Assembly (NCBI RefSeq): GCF_017357865.1
Contig: NZ_CP060096.1
Coordinates: 1,909,001 to 1,973,000 of the forward strand
Reading direction: 5' to 3'
DNA from: Aceticella autotrophica
GTDB taxonomy: Bacteria; Bacillota; Thermoanaerobacteria; Thermoanaerobacterales; Thermoanaerobacteraceae
DNA length: 64,000 nucleotides
In this document: piece by piece, positions 9,402-19,668 of the stretch
Position numbering within the stretch: position 1 is the first letter of the stretch
Layout of the letters: every line of letters begins with the position of its first letter
Made by a program: the position numbers and the translations under genes
Notes under the pieces: model-generated
Database searches by the model: none
The model's input: the letters and a program-made list of their open reading frames with translations, nothing else
What the model was told of the DNA's origin: nothing

Positions 9402-9464
9402 AATAACATCACCTTTTTTAACATACTTTTATTGTATCATAGAATAATTTTATATTAAATATAT

Positions 9465-9497
9465 ATAAAAATAAAGGATCCGGCAAATCGAATCCTA
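9465..9497 (-). terminator. weak terminator after pyrG
   Basis: On the minus strand AGGAT...ATCCT forms a short hairpin followed by TTTATTTTTATA, just beyond the pyrG stop codon. It is small and may be inefficient. Confidence 0.45.
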
Positions 9498-9502
9498 ATA
9501 AA

Positions 9503-11153
<1,651 letters not shown>

Positions 11154-11164
11154 CTTCTATCCCT

Positions 11165-11212
11165 TTAATTTTTTGCCGTTTTTTTTAATTTTTCTGCATA
11201 ATATTGATACAT
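11165..11212 (-). CDS. 15-codon leader peptide upstream of pyrG
   Basis: A short reading frame encodes MYQYYAEKLKKTAKN. It has a good ribosome site (GAGGTG five bases before ATG) and begins about 30 bases after the predicted transcription start, ending 12 bases before the attenuator hairpin. Its position is that of a leader peptide. Three tyrosines in five codons are notable, but there is no run of codons obviously linked to CTP. Whether it is translated is inference. Confidence 0.5.
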   Translation of the reverse strand: MYQYYAEKLKKTAKN

Positions 11213-11240
11213 AAAAACACCTCATGAAAATAAATACTGA

Positions 11241-11281
11241 TTTATTATATAGCATTTGCTTAAGGTTGTAAAGAGGCAAAA
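11241..11281 (-). promoter_or_regulatory. pyrG promoter
   Basis: Minus-strand TTTACA, a 17-base spacer (ACCTTAAGCAAATGCTA) and TATAAT lie upstream of the leader peptide. The initial transcribed bases are not the GGG run used for reiterative CTP sensing in Bacillus subtilis. Confidence 0.7.
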
Positions 11282-11328
11282 TGATTATAGCATAAGTTGC
11301 AATACTTCGCTTAAAATATTATAATCAT
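11281..11328. promoter_or_regulatory. promoter of PHP gene inside an inverted repeat
   Basis: Plus-strand TTGCAA (11297-11302), a 17-base spacer and TATAAT (11320-11325) form a good promoter for the PHP-family gene. It lies between inverted arms ATGATTATA and TATAATCAT (11281-11289 and 11320-11328), which could be an operator or chance symmetry between divergent -10 elements. Confidence 0.6.
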
Positions 11329-11395
11329 TTTGTAAGTCTTAGATTAAAAAACATAAAGCAAAATATCGCTTATATACTTTTAAGGAGGAGAATAG

Positions 11396-12214
11396 ATGGC
11401 GGCAGATTATCATGTTCACATCGAAAGAGGTCCATATACGATAGATTGGTTGAAAAATTTTATAGATACAGCATTAAATAAAGGCTTGAAAGAAATAGGC
11501 ATATCCGAACACGGATACAGATTTAATGAAGGATATGATGCCTTTGGAAGCAAGGGCTTCAGAGGTAAATGGGTCAAAGAGTACAGCGGACAGAAAATTG
11601 ATGAATATGTTTCCCTGATAAATAAAGCAAAGTCTATGGGACTTCCTGTTAAACTTGGAATTGAAGCTGATTTTATTCCGGGAAAAGAAAAGGAATTGGA
11701 GGAATTTTTAAAGCCGTATCCTTGGGATTATGTCATAGGTTCTATACACTGGATCGGGGATTGGGGAATTGACCTTGATGATCATCTTGATGTATGGGAA
11801 TCCTGCGATGTTGACTCTGTTTACTTGGAATACTTCAATATGATTGAGGTAATGGCAAGAACAGGGCTTTTTGATATTATCGGACATATCGACCTTGTTA
11901 AGATATTCGGATATAGACCAAGCCCGGCTGTTTTTGAAAAGATTGAGAAAAATCTTGAAGAAATCGCTAAAACAGGTATTTGCCTTGAGGTTTCAACAGC
12001 AGGATGGAGAAAACCTGTTGGTGAAATATACCCTTCAAAAGAAATTATGACGATGATAAGCAAATACAATATCCCCCTTGTTGTAAATTCCGATGCACAT
12101 ACGCCTGAGGATGTCGGAAGGGATTTTGACAGGGCATATGAATATGTCAAATCATATGGAATAGATACACTTTATTATTTCGACAGGAAAAACAGAACCC
12201 CGTATAAGATTTAG
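11396..12214 (+). CDS. PHP-domain histidinol-phosphatase-like phosphoesterase
   Basis: A 272-residue PHP-domain protein of the HisJ/HisK type. Metal-binding motifs are visible in order: DYHVH near residue 4, ISEHGY near 40, the GSIHW block near 113, IGHIDL near 160 and VNSDAH near 229. HisJ members dephosphorylate L-histidinol phosphate, but several PHP proteins act on other phosphomonoesters and no his gene is nearby, so the substrate is uncertain. AAGGAGG before the ATG sets the start. It converges on serA and shares a compact terminator hairpin. Confidence 0.85.
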   Translation: MAADYHVHIERGPYTIDWLKNFIDTALNKGLKEIGISEHGYRFNEGYDAFGSKGFRGKWVKEYSGQKIDEYVSLINKAKSMGLPVKLGIEADFIPGKEKELEEFLKPYPWDYVIGSIHWIGDWGIDLDDHLDVWESCDVDSVYLEYFNMIEVMARTGLFDIIGHIDLVKIFGYRPSPAVFEKIEKNLEEIAKTGICLEVSTAGWRKPVGEIYPSKEIMTMISKYNIPLVVNSDAHTPEDVGRDFDRAYEYVKSYGIDTLYYFDRKNRTPYKI

Positions 12215-12220
12215 GAAAAG

Positions 12221-12251
12221 AGTAAAAGCATCCGTTTAGGATGCTTTTACT
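12221..12251. terminator. shared bidirectional hairpin overlapping the serA stop codon
   Basis: Perfect 13-pair arms AGTAAAAGCATCC (12221-12233) and GGATGCTTTTACT (12239-12251) flank a five-base loop. The serA stop codon lies in this loop and its last four codons form one arm, so the terminator is embedded in coding sequence. The T-tracts outside are interrupted. Confidence 0.75.
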
Positions 12252-13834
12252 GCTCTCGCCCTTAGTATGCTGTTAAGATTGTTAAGGGCGTCTACCGCCT
12301 CATGAGGTATTTCCTTGTCTGTATTTACAATCATAAGTGCAGTTCCATCACTTTTATTTGGGCTTACATGCATTGATGAAATATTTATCCCAAATTCCGA
12401 AAGAACATTGCCTATATGCCCAATTACACCGGGAACATCCTTATTCCTTACAAACAACATATAATCGGTGGGCTCAAAGTTAACCTTATGACCTAAGCAT
12501 TCTACAATCCTTATTTCATCTCCATAGGTTGTACCTGCAAATTGCGACATGCTGCCTTTTGTATCGGTTATCTTAAGAATCACAAGGCTTGAATAATGGT
12601 TTATTTCTTCAACCTTTCCTTCAATAACCTCAATGCCCATTTCTTTGGCTCTAATCCTTGCGTTTATTATGCTGACACCTTCTTTTAATGCAGGTTTAAG
12701 TATCCCTTTAAGTGCATATAATGATACGATATCTGTATTGTGTTTTGAAATTTTGCCTCTGTATATTATCTCAACAGTACTTATAGGTGTTTCATTTATC
12801 TGATAATATAGGGCTCCCATCGCCTCGCAAAGCCTCATATAAGGTTTAAGCATATTAAATTCGTCTGCCTTAACATCCGGAAGGTTAACTATATTGCCAT
12901 AGAGTTTACCGCTTAATGCTGTTACAACTTCCCTTGCAACCTCAATGCCCACATTGTTCTGGGCTTCTACGGTAGATGCGCCAAGATGCGGCGTAACAAC
13001 CACATTAGGAAGTTCTAAAAGGGGATTATGGAAGTCTTTGTTTTCCTTGTCATATACCGGTTCTATTAAGAGTACATCAAGGGCGGCTGCTGCAACAGTA
13101 CCTTCTTTTACAGCATTGTATAATGCTTCTTCATTTATAAGACCACCCCTTGCACAGTTGACAATCCTTACACCCTTTTTTACTTTTTTTAATTCTTTTT
13201 CACCAATCATGCCCAGTGTTTCTTCGGTTTTTGGTGTGTGTATCGTTATAAAGTCAGACTGCTCTAATAATTCATCAAGGGTTACTTTTTGTACGCCGAA
13301 TTTTTCAAAGCGGCTGTCAGGTATATAAGGGTCATATGCTATTACATTCATATTGAAAGAAGAAAGCCTTGTTGCCACAAGTGAGCCAATCCTGCCAAGC
13401 CCAATTATTCCAAGGGTTTTGCCGTTTAACTCTACTCCTTTATACCTATTTCTTTTGAAATCACCGTTTTTACATCCATTATATGCCTGTGGAATATTTC
13501 TTGCAATTGACAGCATGAGTCCTATTGTGTGTTCTGCCGCAGCAATGATATTTCCTTCCGGGGTGTTTACAACAATTATGCCTTTTTTTGTGGCGGTATT
13601 AAGGTCTATATTATCGACACCGTTGCCTGCTCGTCCGATTACTTTTAAATTTTTACCTTTTTCAATAAGTTCCTTGTCAACCTTTGTAACACTTCTTACT
13701 ATAATCGCATCATAATTATCGATAATATCGAGAAGTTCTTTTCTTTCTAAACCAAGCTTGACATCTACATCAACATATTTTTTAAGATATTCTATACCAT
13801 TTTCTGATATTCTTTCCGTTACAATTACCTTCAA
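12236..13834 (-). CDS. serA: D-3-phosphoglycerate dehydrogenase
   Basis: A 532-residue SerA catalysing the NAD-dependent first step of serine synthesis. The nucleotide site is GIIGLGRIG (residues 142-150); VNCARGGLINEEAL and the HLGAST histidine motif complete the catalytic domain. An allosteric substrate-binding domain and a C-terminal ACT domain (DVPGVIGHIGNVLSEFGINI) follow, as in the long bacterial form. The start is a TTG with AGGAGG eight bases upstream. It lies 20 bases after a class V aminotransferase gene, which probably provides the next or a linked transamination. Confidence 0.95.
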   Translation of the reverse strand: MKVIVTERISENGIEYLKKYVDVDVKLGLERKELLDIIDNYDAIIVRSVTKVDKELIEKGKNLKVIGRAGNGVDNIDLNTATKKGIIVVNTPEGNIIAAAEHTIGLMLSIARNIPQAYNGCKNGDFKRNRYKGVELNGKTLGIIGLGRIGSLVATRLSSFNMNVIAYDPYIPDSRFEKFGVQKVTLDELLEQSDFITIHTPKTEETLGMIGEKELKKVKKGVRIVNCARGGLINEEALYNAVKEGTVAAAALDVLLIEPVYDKENKDFHNPLLELPNVVVTPHLGASTVEAQNNVGIEVAREVVTALSGKLYGNIVNLPDVKADEFNMLKPYMRLCEAMGALYYQINETPISTVEIIYRGKISKHNTDIVSLYALKGILKPALKEGVSIINARIRAKEMGIEVIEGKVEEINHYSSLVILKITDTKGSMSQFAGTTYGDEIRIVECLGHKVNFEPTDYMLFVRNKDVPGVIGHIGNVLSEFGINISSMHVSPNKSDGTALMIVNTDKEIPHEAVDALNNLNSILRARAVKAS

Positions 13835-13854
13835 ATTGCAAACCTCCTTTGAAT

Positions 13855-14946
13855 CTATTTTTTTAGTTTTAAAACAGCTTCTTTTAATGCATTTAAGGTT
13901 TTTTCAAGCATTTCTTCCGTAACATAACCCATATGACCTATTCTGATTATCTTCCCTTTAAGCCTCCCCTGCCCTCCTGTTATGAGAATATTGTGTTTTT
14001 CTAAAATATAGTTTATTATATCAGATGCGCTTATATCCTCAGGAACCTTTATCGCACTAATCAGATTTGATGCTATACATTCCTCTGGAAACAGTTGAAG
14101 CCCTATGTCTTTTATATAATCCCTTACCTTCTTCCCGAAGTCCTCCTGCCTTTTATATACATTGTCAAGTCCAAGACTTAAAAGCATGTCTGTAGCACGT
14201 TTGGCAGCCATAATGGTTGATACTGCCGGCGTATAGGGTGTATCGGGTTTTTCTTTCATGACACCCTTTCTCGCTTTTTTAAGGTCAAAATAATATTTAG
14301 GAAGGGTCGATTTTTCTGCCATACCCCATGCTCTTTCGCTTAAAGATATAAAACTTAAACCCGGCGGAGACATAAAACACTTCTGGGAACATGTTATTAC
14401 AACATCAACTCCCCATTTATCCATTTCAAGGGGTATTCCTCCAAGAGAACTTACCGCATCTACAATGACAGGTATTGAATATTTGCCTGCGGTTTCCGCA
14501 GCCGCCTTTATATCGTTTGTAACGCCTGTTGATGTTTCATTCTGTGTGATAAAAAGCGCTTTATAATCCCCATCTTTTAGTTTATCCTCAAGTACATTAA
14601 GGTCCACTGCATTTCCCCAGCCGAAATCCAATAATTCTGCATCAAGACCGTATATCTTTGCAATATCATAGAATCGTTCTCCAAAATGCCCTATAGTTGC
14701 AAAAAGCACCTTATCTCCTTTAGAAAAAAGATTTGCTACAGATGCTTCCATAGCTCCGGTACCTGATGCTGTCAATGTCATTACTTCCATCTTTGTTTTG
14801 AATATTTTTTTAAGATTCAAATTAAGACCGGAAAACAATTCATAAAATTCCTGTGTCCTGTGATGCATCGGCTGACGACCATTTATCTCAAGAACCTCTT
14901 CTGGCACCATCGTTGGTCCCGGTGTCATTAGAATTTTCTTATTCAT
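13855..14946 (-). CDS. class V alanine-glyoxylate / serine-pyruvate-type aminotransferase
   Basis: PLP-dependent aminotransferase of 363 residues in the alanine-glyoxylate/serine-pyruvate group. Motifs are MTPGPTMVPEEVL and GRQPMHHRTQEF at the N-terminus, SGTGAMEASVANL near residue 61, the VDAVSSLGG aspartate block and TCSQKCFMSPPG with the PLP lysine. As first gene of an operon with serA it may make phosphoserine or interconvert serine/glycine-linked keto acids; archaeal and clostridial relatives can stand in for SerC. The ATG is preceded by GGGGTGAG. Which amine donor it uses is unknown. Confidence 0.88.
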   Translation of the reverse strand: MNKKILMTPGPTMVPEEVLEINGRQPMHHRTQEFYELFSGLNLNLKKIFKTKMEVMTLTASGTGAMEASVANLFSKGDKVLFATIGHFGERFYDIAKIYGLDAELLDFGWGNAVDLNVLEDKLKDGDYKALFITQNETSTGVTNDIKAAAETAGKYSIPVIVDAVSSLGGIPLEMDKWGVDVVITCSQKCFMSPPGLSFISLSERAWGMAEKSTLPKYYFDLKKARKGVMKEKPDTPYTPAVSTIMAAKRATDMLLSLGLDNVYKRQEDFGKKVRDYIKDIGLQLFPEECIASNLISAIKVPEDISASDIINYILEKHNILITGGQGRLKGKIIRIGHMGYVTEEMLEKTLNALKEAVLKLKK

Positions 14947-15023
14947 TGACTCACCCCACGATAAATATTTATTTTATATGATAAACTATAAAAGGATAAA
15001 ATGCAATATATACTCACAATAAA

Positions 15024-15056
15024 ATAGGAAATCCCCTCAAAAGAGGACCTCCTGTT
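15024..15056 (-). terminator. terminator of ctpA
   Basis: Minus-strand hairpin with arms around GGTCCTC / GAGGGGA and outer AGGA/TCCT, followed by ATTTTATT, immediately after the ctpA stop. Confidence 0.75.
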
Positions 15057-15061
15057 TTACA

Positions 15062-16189
15062 TTATTTTAGAATTTCCAGTGCTTTATTAAGCTGGTTATC
15101 GCCAGACTTATTCAATACTTTTATATCAGGCATCAATCCTACTCCATCTATACACCTCCCGGAGGGAAGTTTATATTTGGCTACTGTAAGCTTGAGTCCG
15201 CCTCCATCAGAAAGCTGCACTATTACCTGAACGGTACCTTTCCCATAGGATTTCTCACCTATTAATATACCTGTTTTAGTATCTTGGATTGCACCGGCAA
15301 GTATTTCTGCGGCAGATGCCGTACCTCCATTTATCAGAACAGCTAATTTGTATTTCGTCTTTTTAAGATTTGAATAATATTTTTCATCTTTCCCGTTTTT
15401 TGTGGCAACTGAAACAACTACACCTTCAGGAACGAAAAAATTTGCAACATTAACCGCTTCCTCAAACATTCCTCCGGGATTATCCCTTAGGTCGAGAACA
15501 ATTTTCTTTACATTATTGGAATCCATATAATCAAGTGCCTTTTTAACATTTTCCGTAGTGTTATTATTAAATTCGTTTATCCTGATATACCCGATTCCAT
15601 TGATTATTTTATAGAATACAGGATTTATCTTTATTACTTCCCTTGTGAATTCATATTCTTTATCAATGCCATTTACCTCAAAAACTATCTTTACTTTTGT
15701 GCCTGTTTTGCCTTTAATAAGGTCAACAACATCGTTAATATCCATGCCTTTTACATCTTTTCCGTCTACCGCCTTTATGACATAGCCGCTTTTTATGCCG
15801 GCTTTCTCTGCAGGAGAGCCTTCTATCGTTGATATTACGACAAATTTTCCATCGGGATTTTGTTGTATAACCATGCCAACCCCGCTGAAAACTCCTGATA
15901 CAGACTGTTGAAACGCATTTAAATCAGAACTGCTAAAATATTCACTGTATTTATCAAGGGATGATAATATGCCTTTTAATGCCGCATCCTTCATCTGGTC
16001 ATAGGTAATATTCCCGGGGTAATTTTCTTTAATATACTGCATTACCTCTCCAATTTCTGATAAGTTCTTATAAAGTTCTTTATCTGACTGCTGTGTTTGG
16101 TTTGTATCTGCATATGCATTAACCGGTATGTAAATTGTTAAGCTGATGGAAATTATAACTGCAAGCAAAAAAGATAGAAATTTCTTCAA
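15062..16189 (-). CDS. ctpA: S41 carboxyl-terminal processing protease
   Basis: A secreted or membrane-attached C-terminal processing peptidase (375 residues). A signal peptide spans residues 1-27. A PDZ domain covers about 95-170, with VISTIEGSPAEKAGIKSG. The S41 catalytic domain carries the Ser-Lys dyad: NGGTASAAE with Ser292 and GEKSYGKGTVQ with Lys317. Such enzymes trim or degrade extracytoplasmic proteins, and some act in sporulation signalling. The start codon is TTG with GGAGG upstream. Target proteins cannot be inferred here. Confidence 0.92.
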   Translation of the reverse strand: MKKFLSFLLAVIISISLTIYIPVNAYADTNQTQQSDKELYKNLSEIGEVMQYIKENYPGNITYDQMKDAALKGILSSLDKYSEYFSSSDLNAFQQSVSGVFSGVGMVIQQNPDGKFVVISTIEGSPAEKAGIKSGYVIKAVDGKDVKGMDINDVVDLIKGKTGTKVKIVFEVNGIDKEYEFTREVIKINPVFYKIINGIGYIRINEFNNNTTENVKKALDYMDSNNVKKIVLDLRDNPGGMFEEAVNVANFFVPEGVVVSVATKNGKDEKYYSNLKKTKYKLAVLINGGTASAAEILAGAIQDTKTGILIGEKSYGKGTVQVIVQLSDGGGLKLTVAKYKLPSGRCIDGVGLMPDIKVLNKSGDNQLNKALEILK

Positions 16190-16263
16190 TTTGTTTCCTC
16201 CTTTTTTTATTTTTTAAATGCAACCTGATTTAATTATATCATGTAAAAATAATTTTAAAAAAT

Positions 16264-16485
16264 CTATATTTTTTCTTTATATTCAAGTTCTTTTTTATAA
16301 TCCTCCCATATTTCCGCCATTTTTTTCTTGTAAAAGCCATATGCATCATTATCCGGTGTTAGATTGACTATTGTTCTCTGGCAATCAGTACACAAAAACT
16401 TTCCAAGCACTTCTATTCCTTCATCCGATTCCTGATCGCATATAAAGCATTTTCTCTTAAGTATAATTTCCATATTATGCACCAT
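16264..16485 (-). CDS. csfB: sigma-G inhibitor Gin-like protein
   Basis: A 73-residue (or 69-residue if the second ATG at 16473 is used) zinc-binding protein resembling Gin/CsfB, which restrains sigma-G (and sigma-E in the forespore) during sporulation. Two cysteine pairs CFICDQE and CTDCQ flank the EGIEVLGKFL block, and the C-terminal DAYGFYKKKMAEIW helix matches the family pattern. Its presence is direct evidence that the organism sporulates. It sits alone between ctpA and the ROK kinase gene. Confidence 0.85.
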   Translation of the reverse strand: MVHNMEIILKRKCFICDQESDEGIEVLGKFLCTDCQRTIVNLTPDNDAYGFYKKKMAEIWEDYKKELEYKEKI

Positions 16486-16577
16486 CTTTCTATTATATAT
16501 TTTTATATATAATTATTGCCATAATTTTTGCATAATATACATATATTTGCCTTATATGATAATCTCAAGGTAAAAAT

Positions 16578-17546
16578 TCATAAAACTCCTTTTGATTCTC
16601 TTAACACAAGTAATGCAGCGCCCAGTAATCCAACATTTTCGCCAAGCTGTGCCTTTACAACATCACATATTTCTTTGTTCGGTTTGAGGGCTCTTTTATT
16701 TACTGTTGCCATTATTTTATCATATAGCACCTTCCAATGGCATGATATCCCGCCGCCTACTGCTATTCTCTCGGGATTATAGAAGGACATTATATTTGCG
16801 ATACCTATCCCAAGATAAAATGCCTCTTTCTCTATAAGTTCTATTGCTATCTTATCGCCCTTTTCCGCAGCTTCAAAGACATATTCAGCTTTAATAGCTC
16901 TGTTTCCTGCTATTTCCTTAATAATTGTATCTTTCCCAGAGTCAACCACATCTTTTGCAAATCCTGCAAGGGCTGTTCCTGATGCAAATGCTTCAAAACA
17001 GCCGTAATTTCCGCATCCGCATCTGGGACCGTCGAAATTTATTGTATGATGCCCAATTTCAGCCGCATTTGAATTAGCCCCGTTATAAAGCTTCCCATTT
17101 ATAATAACGCCACCGCCAATACCTGTGCTTACCGTAATATATACAAAATTATTTATTCCTCTGCCTTTCCCAAATAAATATTCAGCAAGTGCCGCCGCAT
17201 TTGCATCATTATTTATTCTAATCTTTATGCCAAATTCTTTTTTAAGTATTTCTGTCAGCGGTATATTAACCCAGCCAGTAAGATTTGGGGGGCATAAAAC
17301 AATGCCTGCTTCAGCATCAAGAGGTCCCGGTGAACCAACGCCAATTCCCGATAAATCCTTTAATTTTACGCCGGTCTTGTCTACAACCTCATAGATGCTC
17401 TTTATTATTCTTTCTATAACCTCGTAAGGTCCTTTTTGAGCTTCTGTCGGGATTTTGATATTATACAATATTTCACCCTTGCTGTTGACAATTCCTGTAT
17501 TGATTTTTGTACCTCCAAGGTCAACTCCACAAGCAATGTCAATCAT
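16578..17546 (-). CDS. ROK-family sugar kinase (glucokinase-like)
   Basis: A 322-residue ROK kinase, probably glucokinase (ATP + glucose to glucose 6-phosphate). The ATP-binding GVDLGGTKINTGIV is at the N-terminus, the catalytic INNDANAAALAEYLFG lies mid-protein, and the zinc-binding CGCGNYGCFEAF motif defines ROK proteins. Absence of an N-terminal helix-turn-helix argues for enzyme over repressor. I use the ATG at 17546, six bases after GAGGG; the alternative ATG at 17552 overlaps the upstream glycosylase stop. It is the last gene of a run with the fumarase and glycosylase genes. Confidence 0.9.
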   Translation of the reverse strand: MIDIACGVDLGGTKINTGIVNSKGEILYNIKIPTEAQKGPYEVIERIIKSIYEVVDKTGVKLKDLSGIGVGSPGPLDAEAGIVLCPPNLTGWVNIPLTEILKKEFGIKIRINNDANAAALAEYLFGKGRGINNFVYITVSTGIGGGVIINGKLYNGANSNAAEIGHHTINFDGPRCGCGNYGCFEAFASGTALAGFAKDVVDSGKDTIIKEIAGNRAIKAEYVFEAAEKGDKIAIELIEKEAFYLGIGIANIMSFYNPERIAVGGGISCHWKVLYDKIMATVNKRALKPNKEICDVVKAQLGENVGLLGAALLVLRESKGVL

Positions 17547-17548
17547 TT

Positions 17549-18118
17549 TCATCCCTCGTTTTTATCTTCCAGTTTGTCAAGCTGTGCTTTTATTTCTTTA
17601 AAATCCTCCCATGCAGGTTTTTTCTTCTCAGGGTCCCGGAGAAGTGCTGCCGGATGGTATGTTGCAATAATTTTTACGCCTTTTCTCTCTGTCCACTGCC
17701 CCCGCATAGCAGTAATTTTAAAATCTTTGTCAATTATAGCTTTTGCTGCTGTTGCGCCAAGGCAGACAATAATTTTCGGTCGTATAATTGCAACCTGATT
17801 TCTCAGATAAGGTATACATGCCTCAATCTCATTTTGAAGCGGAGGTCTGTTGTTTGGAGGACGGCATTTTACTATATTGGCTATGTATACATCCTCTCTG
17901 TTAAGTCCGATTGCCTCAAGCATCTTATTTAAAAGCTGCCCCGCCTTGCCAACGAAAGGGCGTCCCTGAATATCCTCTTCTTTCCCGGGTCCTTCTCCTA
18001 TGAACATTATTTTTGACCTTAAATTGCCTCCTCCAAATACAACATTTTTTCTTGTTTTGCTTAATGGACATTTATTGCAGTTCTGACATTCAAGCCATAG
18101 TTCCTTTAGACACAACAC
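17549..18118 (-). CDS. family 4 uracil-DNA glycosylase (Fe-S)
   Basis: Type 4 uracil-DNA glycosylase, about 189 residues, excising uracil from DNA; common in thermophiles and clostridia. The Fe-S ligands begin with CQNCNKC and continue with CRPPNN and a later cysteine in IVCLGATAA. The active-site motif FIGEGPGKEEDIQGRPFVG and the YHPAALLR block are both family-specific. The open frame extends upstream into the fumarase gene, but AAGGTGA lies before a GTG (18118) and TTG (18115), so one of these is the likely start. The stop overlaps the beginning of the ROK gene. Confidence 0.9.
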   Translation of the reverse strand: MLCLKELWLECQNCNKCPLSKTRKNVVFGGGNLRSKIMFIGEGPGKEEDIQGRPFVGKAGQLLNKMLEAIGLNREDVYIANIVKCRPPNNRPPLQNEIEACIPYLRNQVAIIRPKIIVCLGATAAKAIIDKDFKITAMRGQWTERKGVKIIATYHPAALLRDPEKKKPAWEDFKEIKAQLDKLEDKNEG

Positions 18119-18140
18119 TATAATCACCTTGACTTTATAT

Positions 18141-18695
18141 TTATAAATTTCTTCTATATTTTTCCCTTTCGCTTTCATAAAGATTATTTCCATACATATC
18201 TATTGTAACAATAACCGGGAAATCTTCAACTACAAATTCGTGTATGGCTTCCGGTCCAAGGTCATCATATGCGATAATTCTTGCTTTTTTCACCTTACCT
18301 GCAAGAAGGGCGCCTGCTCCACCTATTGTTGTAAAATATACACCATGATATTTAATAATTGCATCAATAACATCTTTATTCCTATATCCCTTGCCTATCA
18401 TGCCCTTCAGCCCCAGTTTCAAAAGCATAGGAGCATATAAATCCATTCTTCCGCTTGTTGTTGGACCACAGCTTCCCACAACATGTCCGGGTTTTGCAGG
18501 GCATGGACCTACGTAATATATAATTTGGTTTTTTATATCTATCGGCAAATTTCCTCCATTATTTAACGTATCTATCATTCTTTTGTGTGCGGCATCTCTT
18601 GCGGTATATATTTTCCCTGTTATATAGAGGGATTCACCGGCTTTTAAATCTTTAACGGTATCCTCCGTTAAAGGTGTTTTTATAATTTTACCCAT
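18141..18695 (-). CDS. fumarate hydratase class I, beta subunit
   Basis: Small subunit of the two-subunit, iron-sulfur class I fumarase/tartrate dehydratase family, here about 184 residues. Recognisable segments are GESLYITGKIYTARDAAHKR, VGPCPAKPGHVVGSCGPTTS with the conserved GPTTSGRMD continuation, and TIGGAGALLA. The start at 18695 has GGAGATG seven bases upstream; the frame upstream overlaps the alpha subunit gene and is ignored. It follows the alpha gene by 40 bases. The enzyme interconverts fumarate and malate; a tartrate or mesaconate variant cannot be excluded. Confidence 0.92.
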   Translation of the reverse strand: MGKIIKTPLTEDTVKDLKAGESLYITGKIYTARDAAHKRMIDTLNNGGNLPIDIKNQIIYYVGPCPAKPGHVVGSCGPTTSGRMDLYAPMLLKLGLKGMIGKGYRNKDVIDAIIKYHGVYFTTIGGAGALLAGKVKKARIIAYDDLGPEAIHEFVVEDFPVIVTIDMYGNNLYESEREKYRRNL

Positions 18696-18735
18696 TAAAT
18701 CATCTCCATAAATTTTTTTATCTTCTCGGAACCTT

Positions 18736-19578
18736 TCATAATACTGCATTGGCATGCCGTGTAACATGGCATCCTATATTTACAGCAACAGGAAGACATG
18801 CAATATGTGTAGGGTATTTCTCAATATTTACCGAAAGGGCTGTTGTTGTACCGCCAAGCCCCTGCGGTCCAATTCCAAGGTTGTTTATTTTATCAAGCAA
18901 TTCTTCTTCAAGCTTTGATGTTTCTTCATCACCGTTTTTCCGCCCCACTGGTCTTAAAAGGGCTTTTTTGGCAAGCAATGGCGCATATTCAAAATTCCCT
19001 CCTATACCAACACCTACAATAAGTGGAGGACATGCATTAGGTCCTGCCGCTTCTACTGATTCAATCACAAATCTCTTTATGCCTTCTATGCCGTCAGAAG
19101 GCTTCAGCATCTTTAACGTACTCATATTCTCACTGCCGGCGCCTTTAGGTGCAATAGTTATCGAAAGCTTATCTCCTTCTGCTATTGAGTAATGTATAAT
19201 TGCAGGTGTATTATCACCGGTATTTTTCCTCATAATAGGGTCTCCTACAACGGATTTTCTCAGAAATCCTCTGTAATACCCCCTTCTAACGCCTTCATTT
19301 ATAGCATCTTCTATGCTCCCATTTACAATATGTACATCCTGACCGATTTCCACAAAAACAACTGCCAAACCTGTATCCTGACATATGGGAACTCCTTGTT
19401 CTTTAGCCATTTCCGCATTTTTAATAATGTTCTCAAGTATTTCTTTCCCTATCGGACTTTTTTCGGTTTTCAGGCTGCTTTTTATTTTTTTTAGAATATC
19501 CTCCGGAAGGTTGTAGTTAGCTTCAATGGACAAAAGCTCAACAACATCGGAAATTTTCTTCGCATTTATTTCTTTCAA
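18736..19578 (-). CDS. fumarate hydratase class I, alpha subunit
   Basis: Large subunit (about 280 residues) of class I fumarase, carrying the 4Fe-4S cluster: cysteines in VPICQDTGLAVVFVE, in ANACPPLIVG-type context (GPNACPPLIVGVGIGG) and in NIGCHVTRHA. GLGGTTTAL and KGAGSENMS are further landmarks. The start is a TTG at 19578 with AGAGGTGG upstream; an in-frame GTG nine bases earlier is within the ribosome site. It is oxygen-sensitive in relatives, in keeping with an anaerobe. Forms an operon with the beta subunit. Confidence 0.93.
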   Translation of the reverse strand: MKEINAKKISDVVELLSIEANYNLPEDILKKIKSSLKTEKSPIGKEILENIIKNAEMAKEQGVPICQDTGLAVVFVEIGQDVHIVNGSIEDAINEGVRRGYYRGFLRKSVVGDPIMRKNTGDNTPAIIHYSIAEGDKLSITIAPKGAGSENMSTLKMLKPSDGIEGIKRFVIESVEAAGPNACPPLIVGVGIGGNFEYAPLLAKKALLRPVGRKNGDEETSKLEEELLDKINNLGIGPQGLGGTTTALSVNIEKYPTHIACLPVAVNIGCHVTRHANAVL

Positions 19579-19635
19579 GATTACCACCTCTTCATAAATT
19601 AAACATTTACTTCCTTAAATATAATGATAGCATAA

Positions 19636-19668
19636 ATAAAAAAGCTATTCCATATATGAATAGCTTTA
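19636..19668 (-). terminator. terminator after DEAD-box helicase
   Basis: Minus-strand arms AAAGCTATTC and GAATAGCTTT with a short loop and a T run overlap the end of the helicase gene. Confidence 0.85.

Noticed and set aside
14947-15061. T-box or serine/glycine riboswitch before the aminotransferase-serA operon
   Set aside because: The gap is too short and lacks the T-box TGGNACCGCG-like motif or glycine aptamer features; it holds only the ribosome site, AT-rich DNA and the ctpA terminator.
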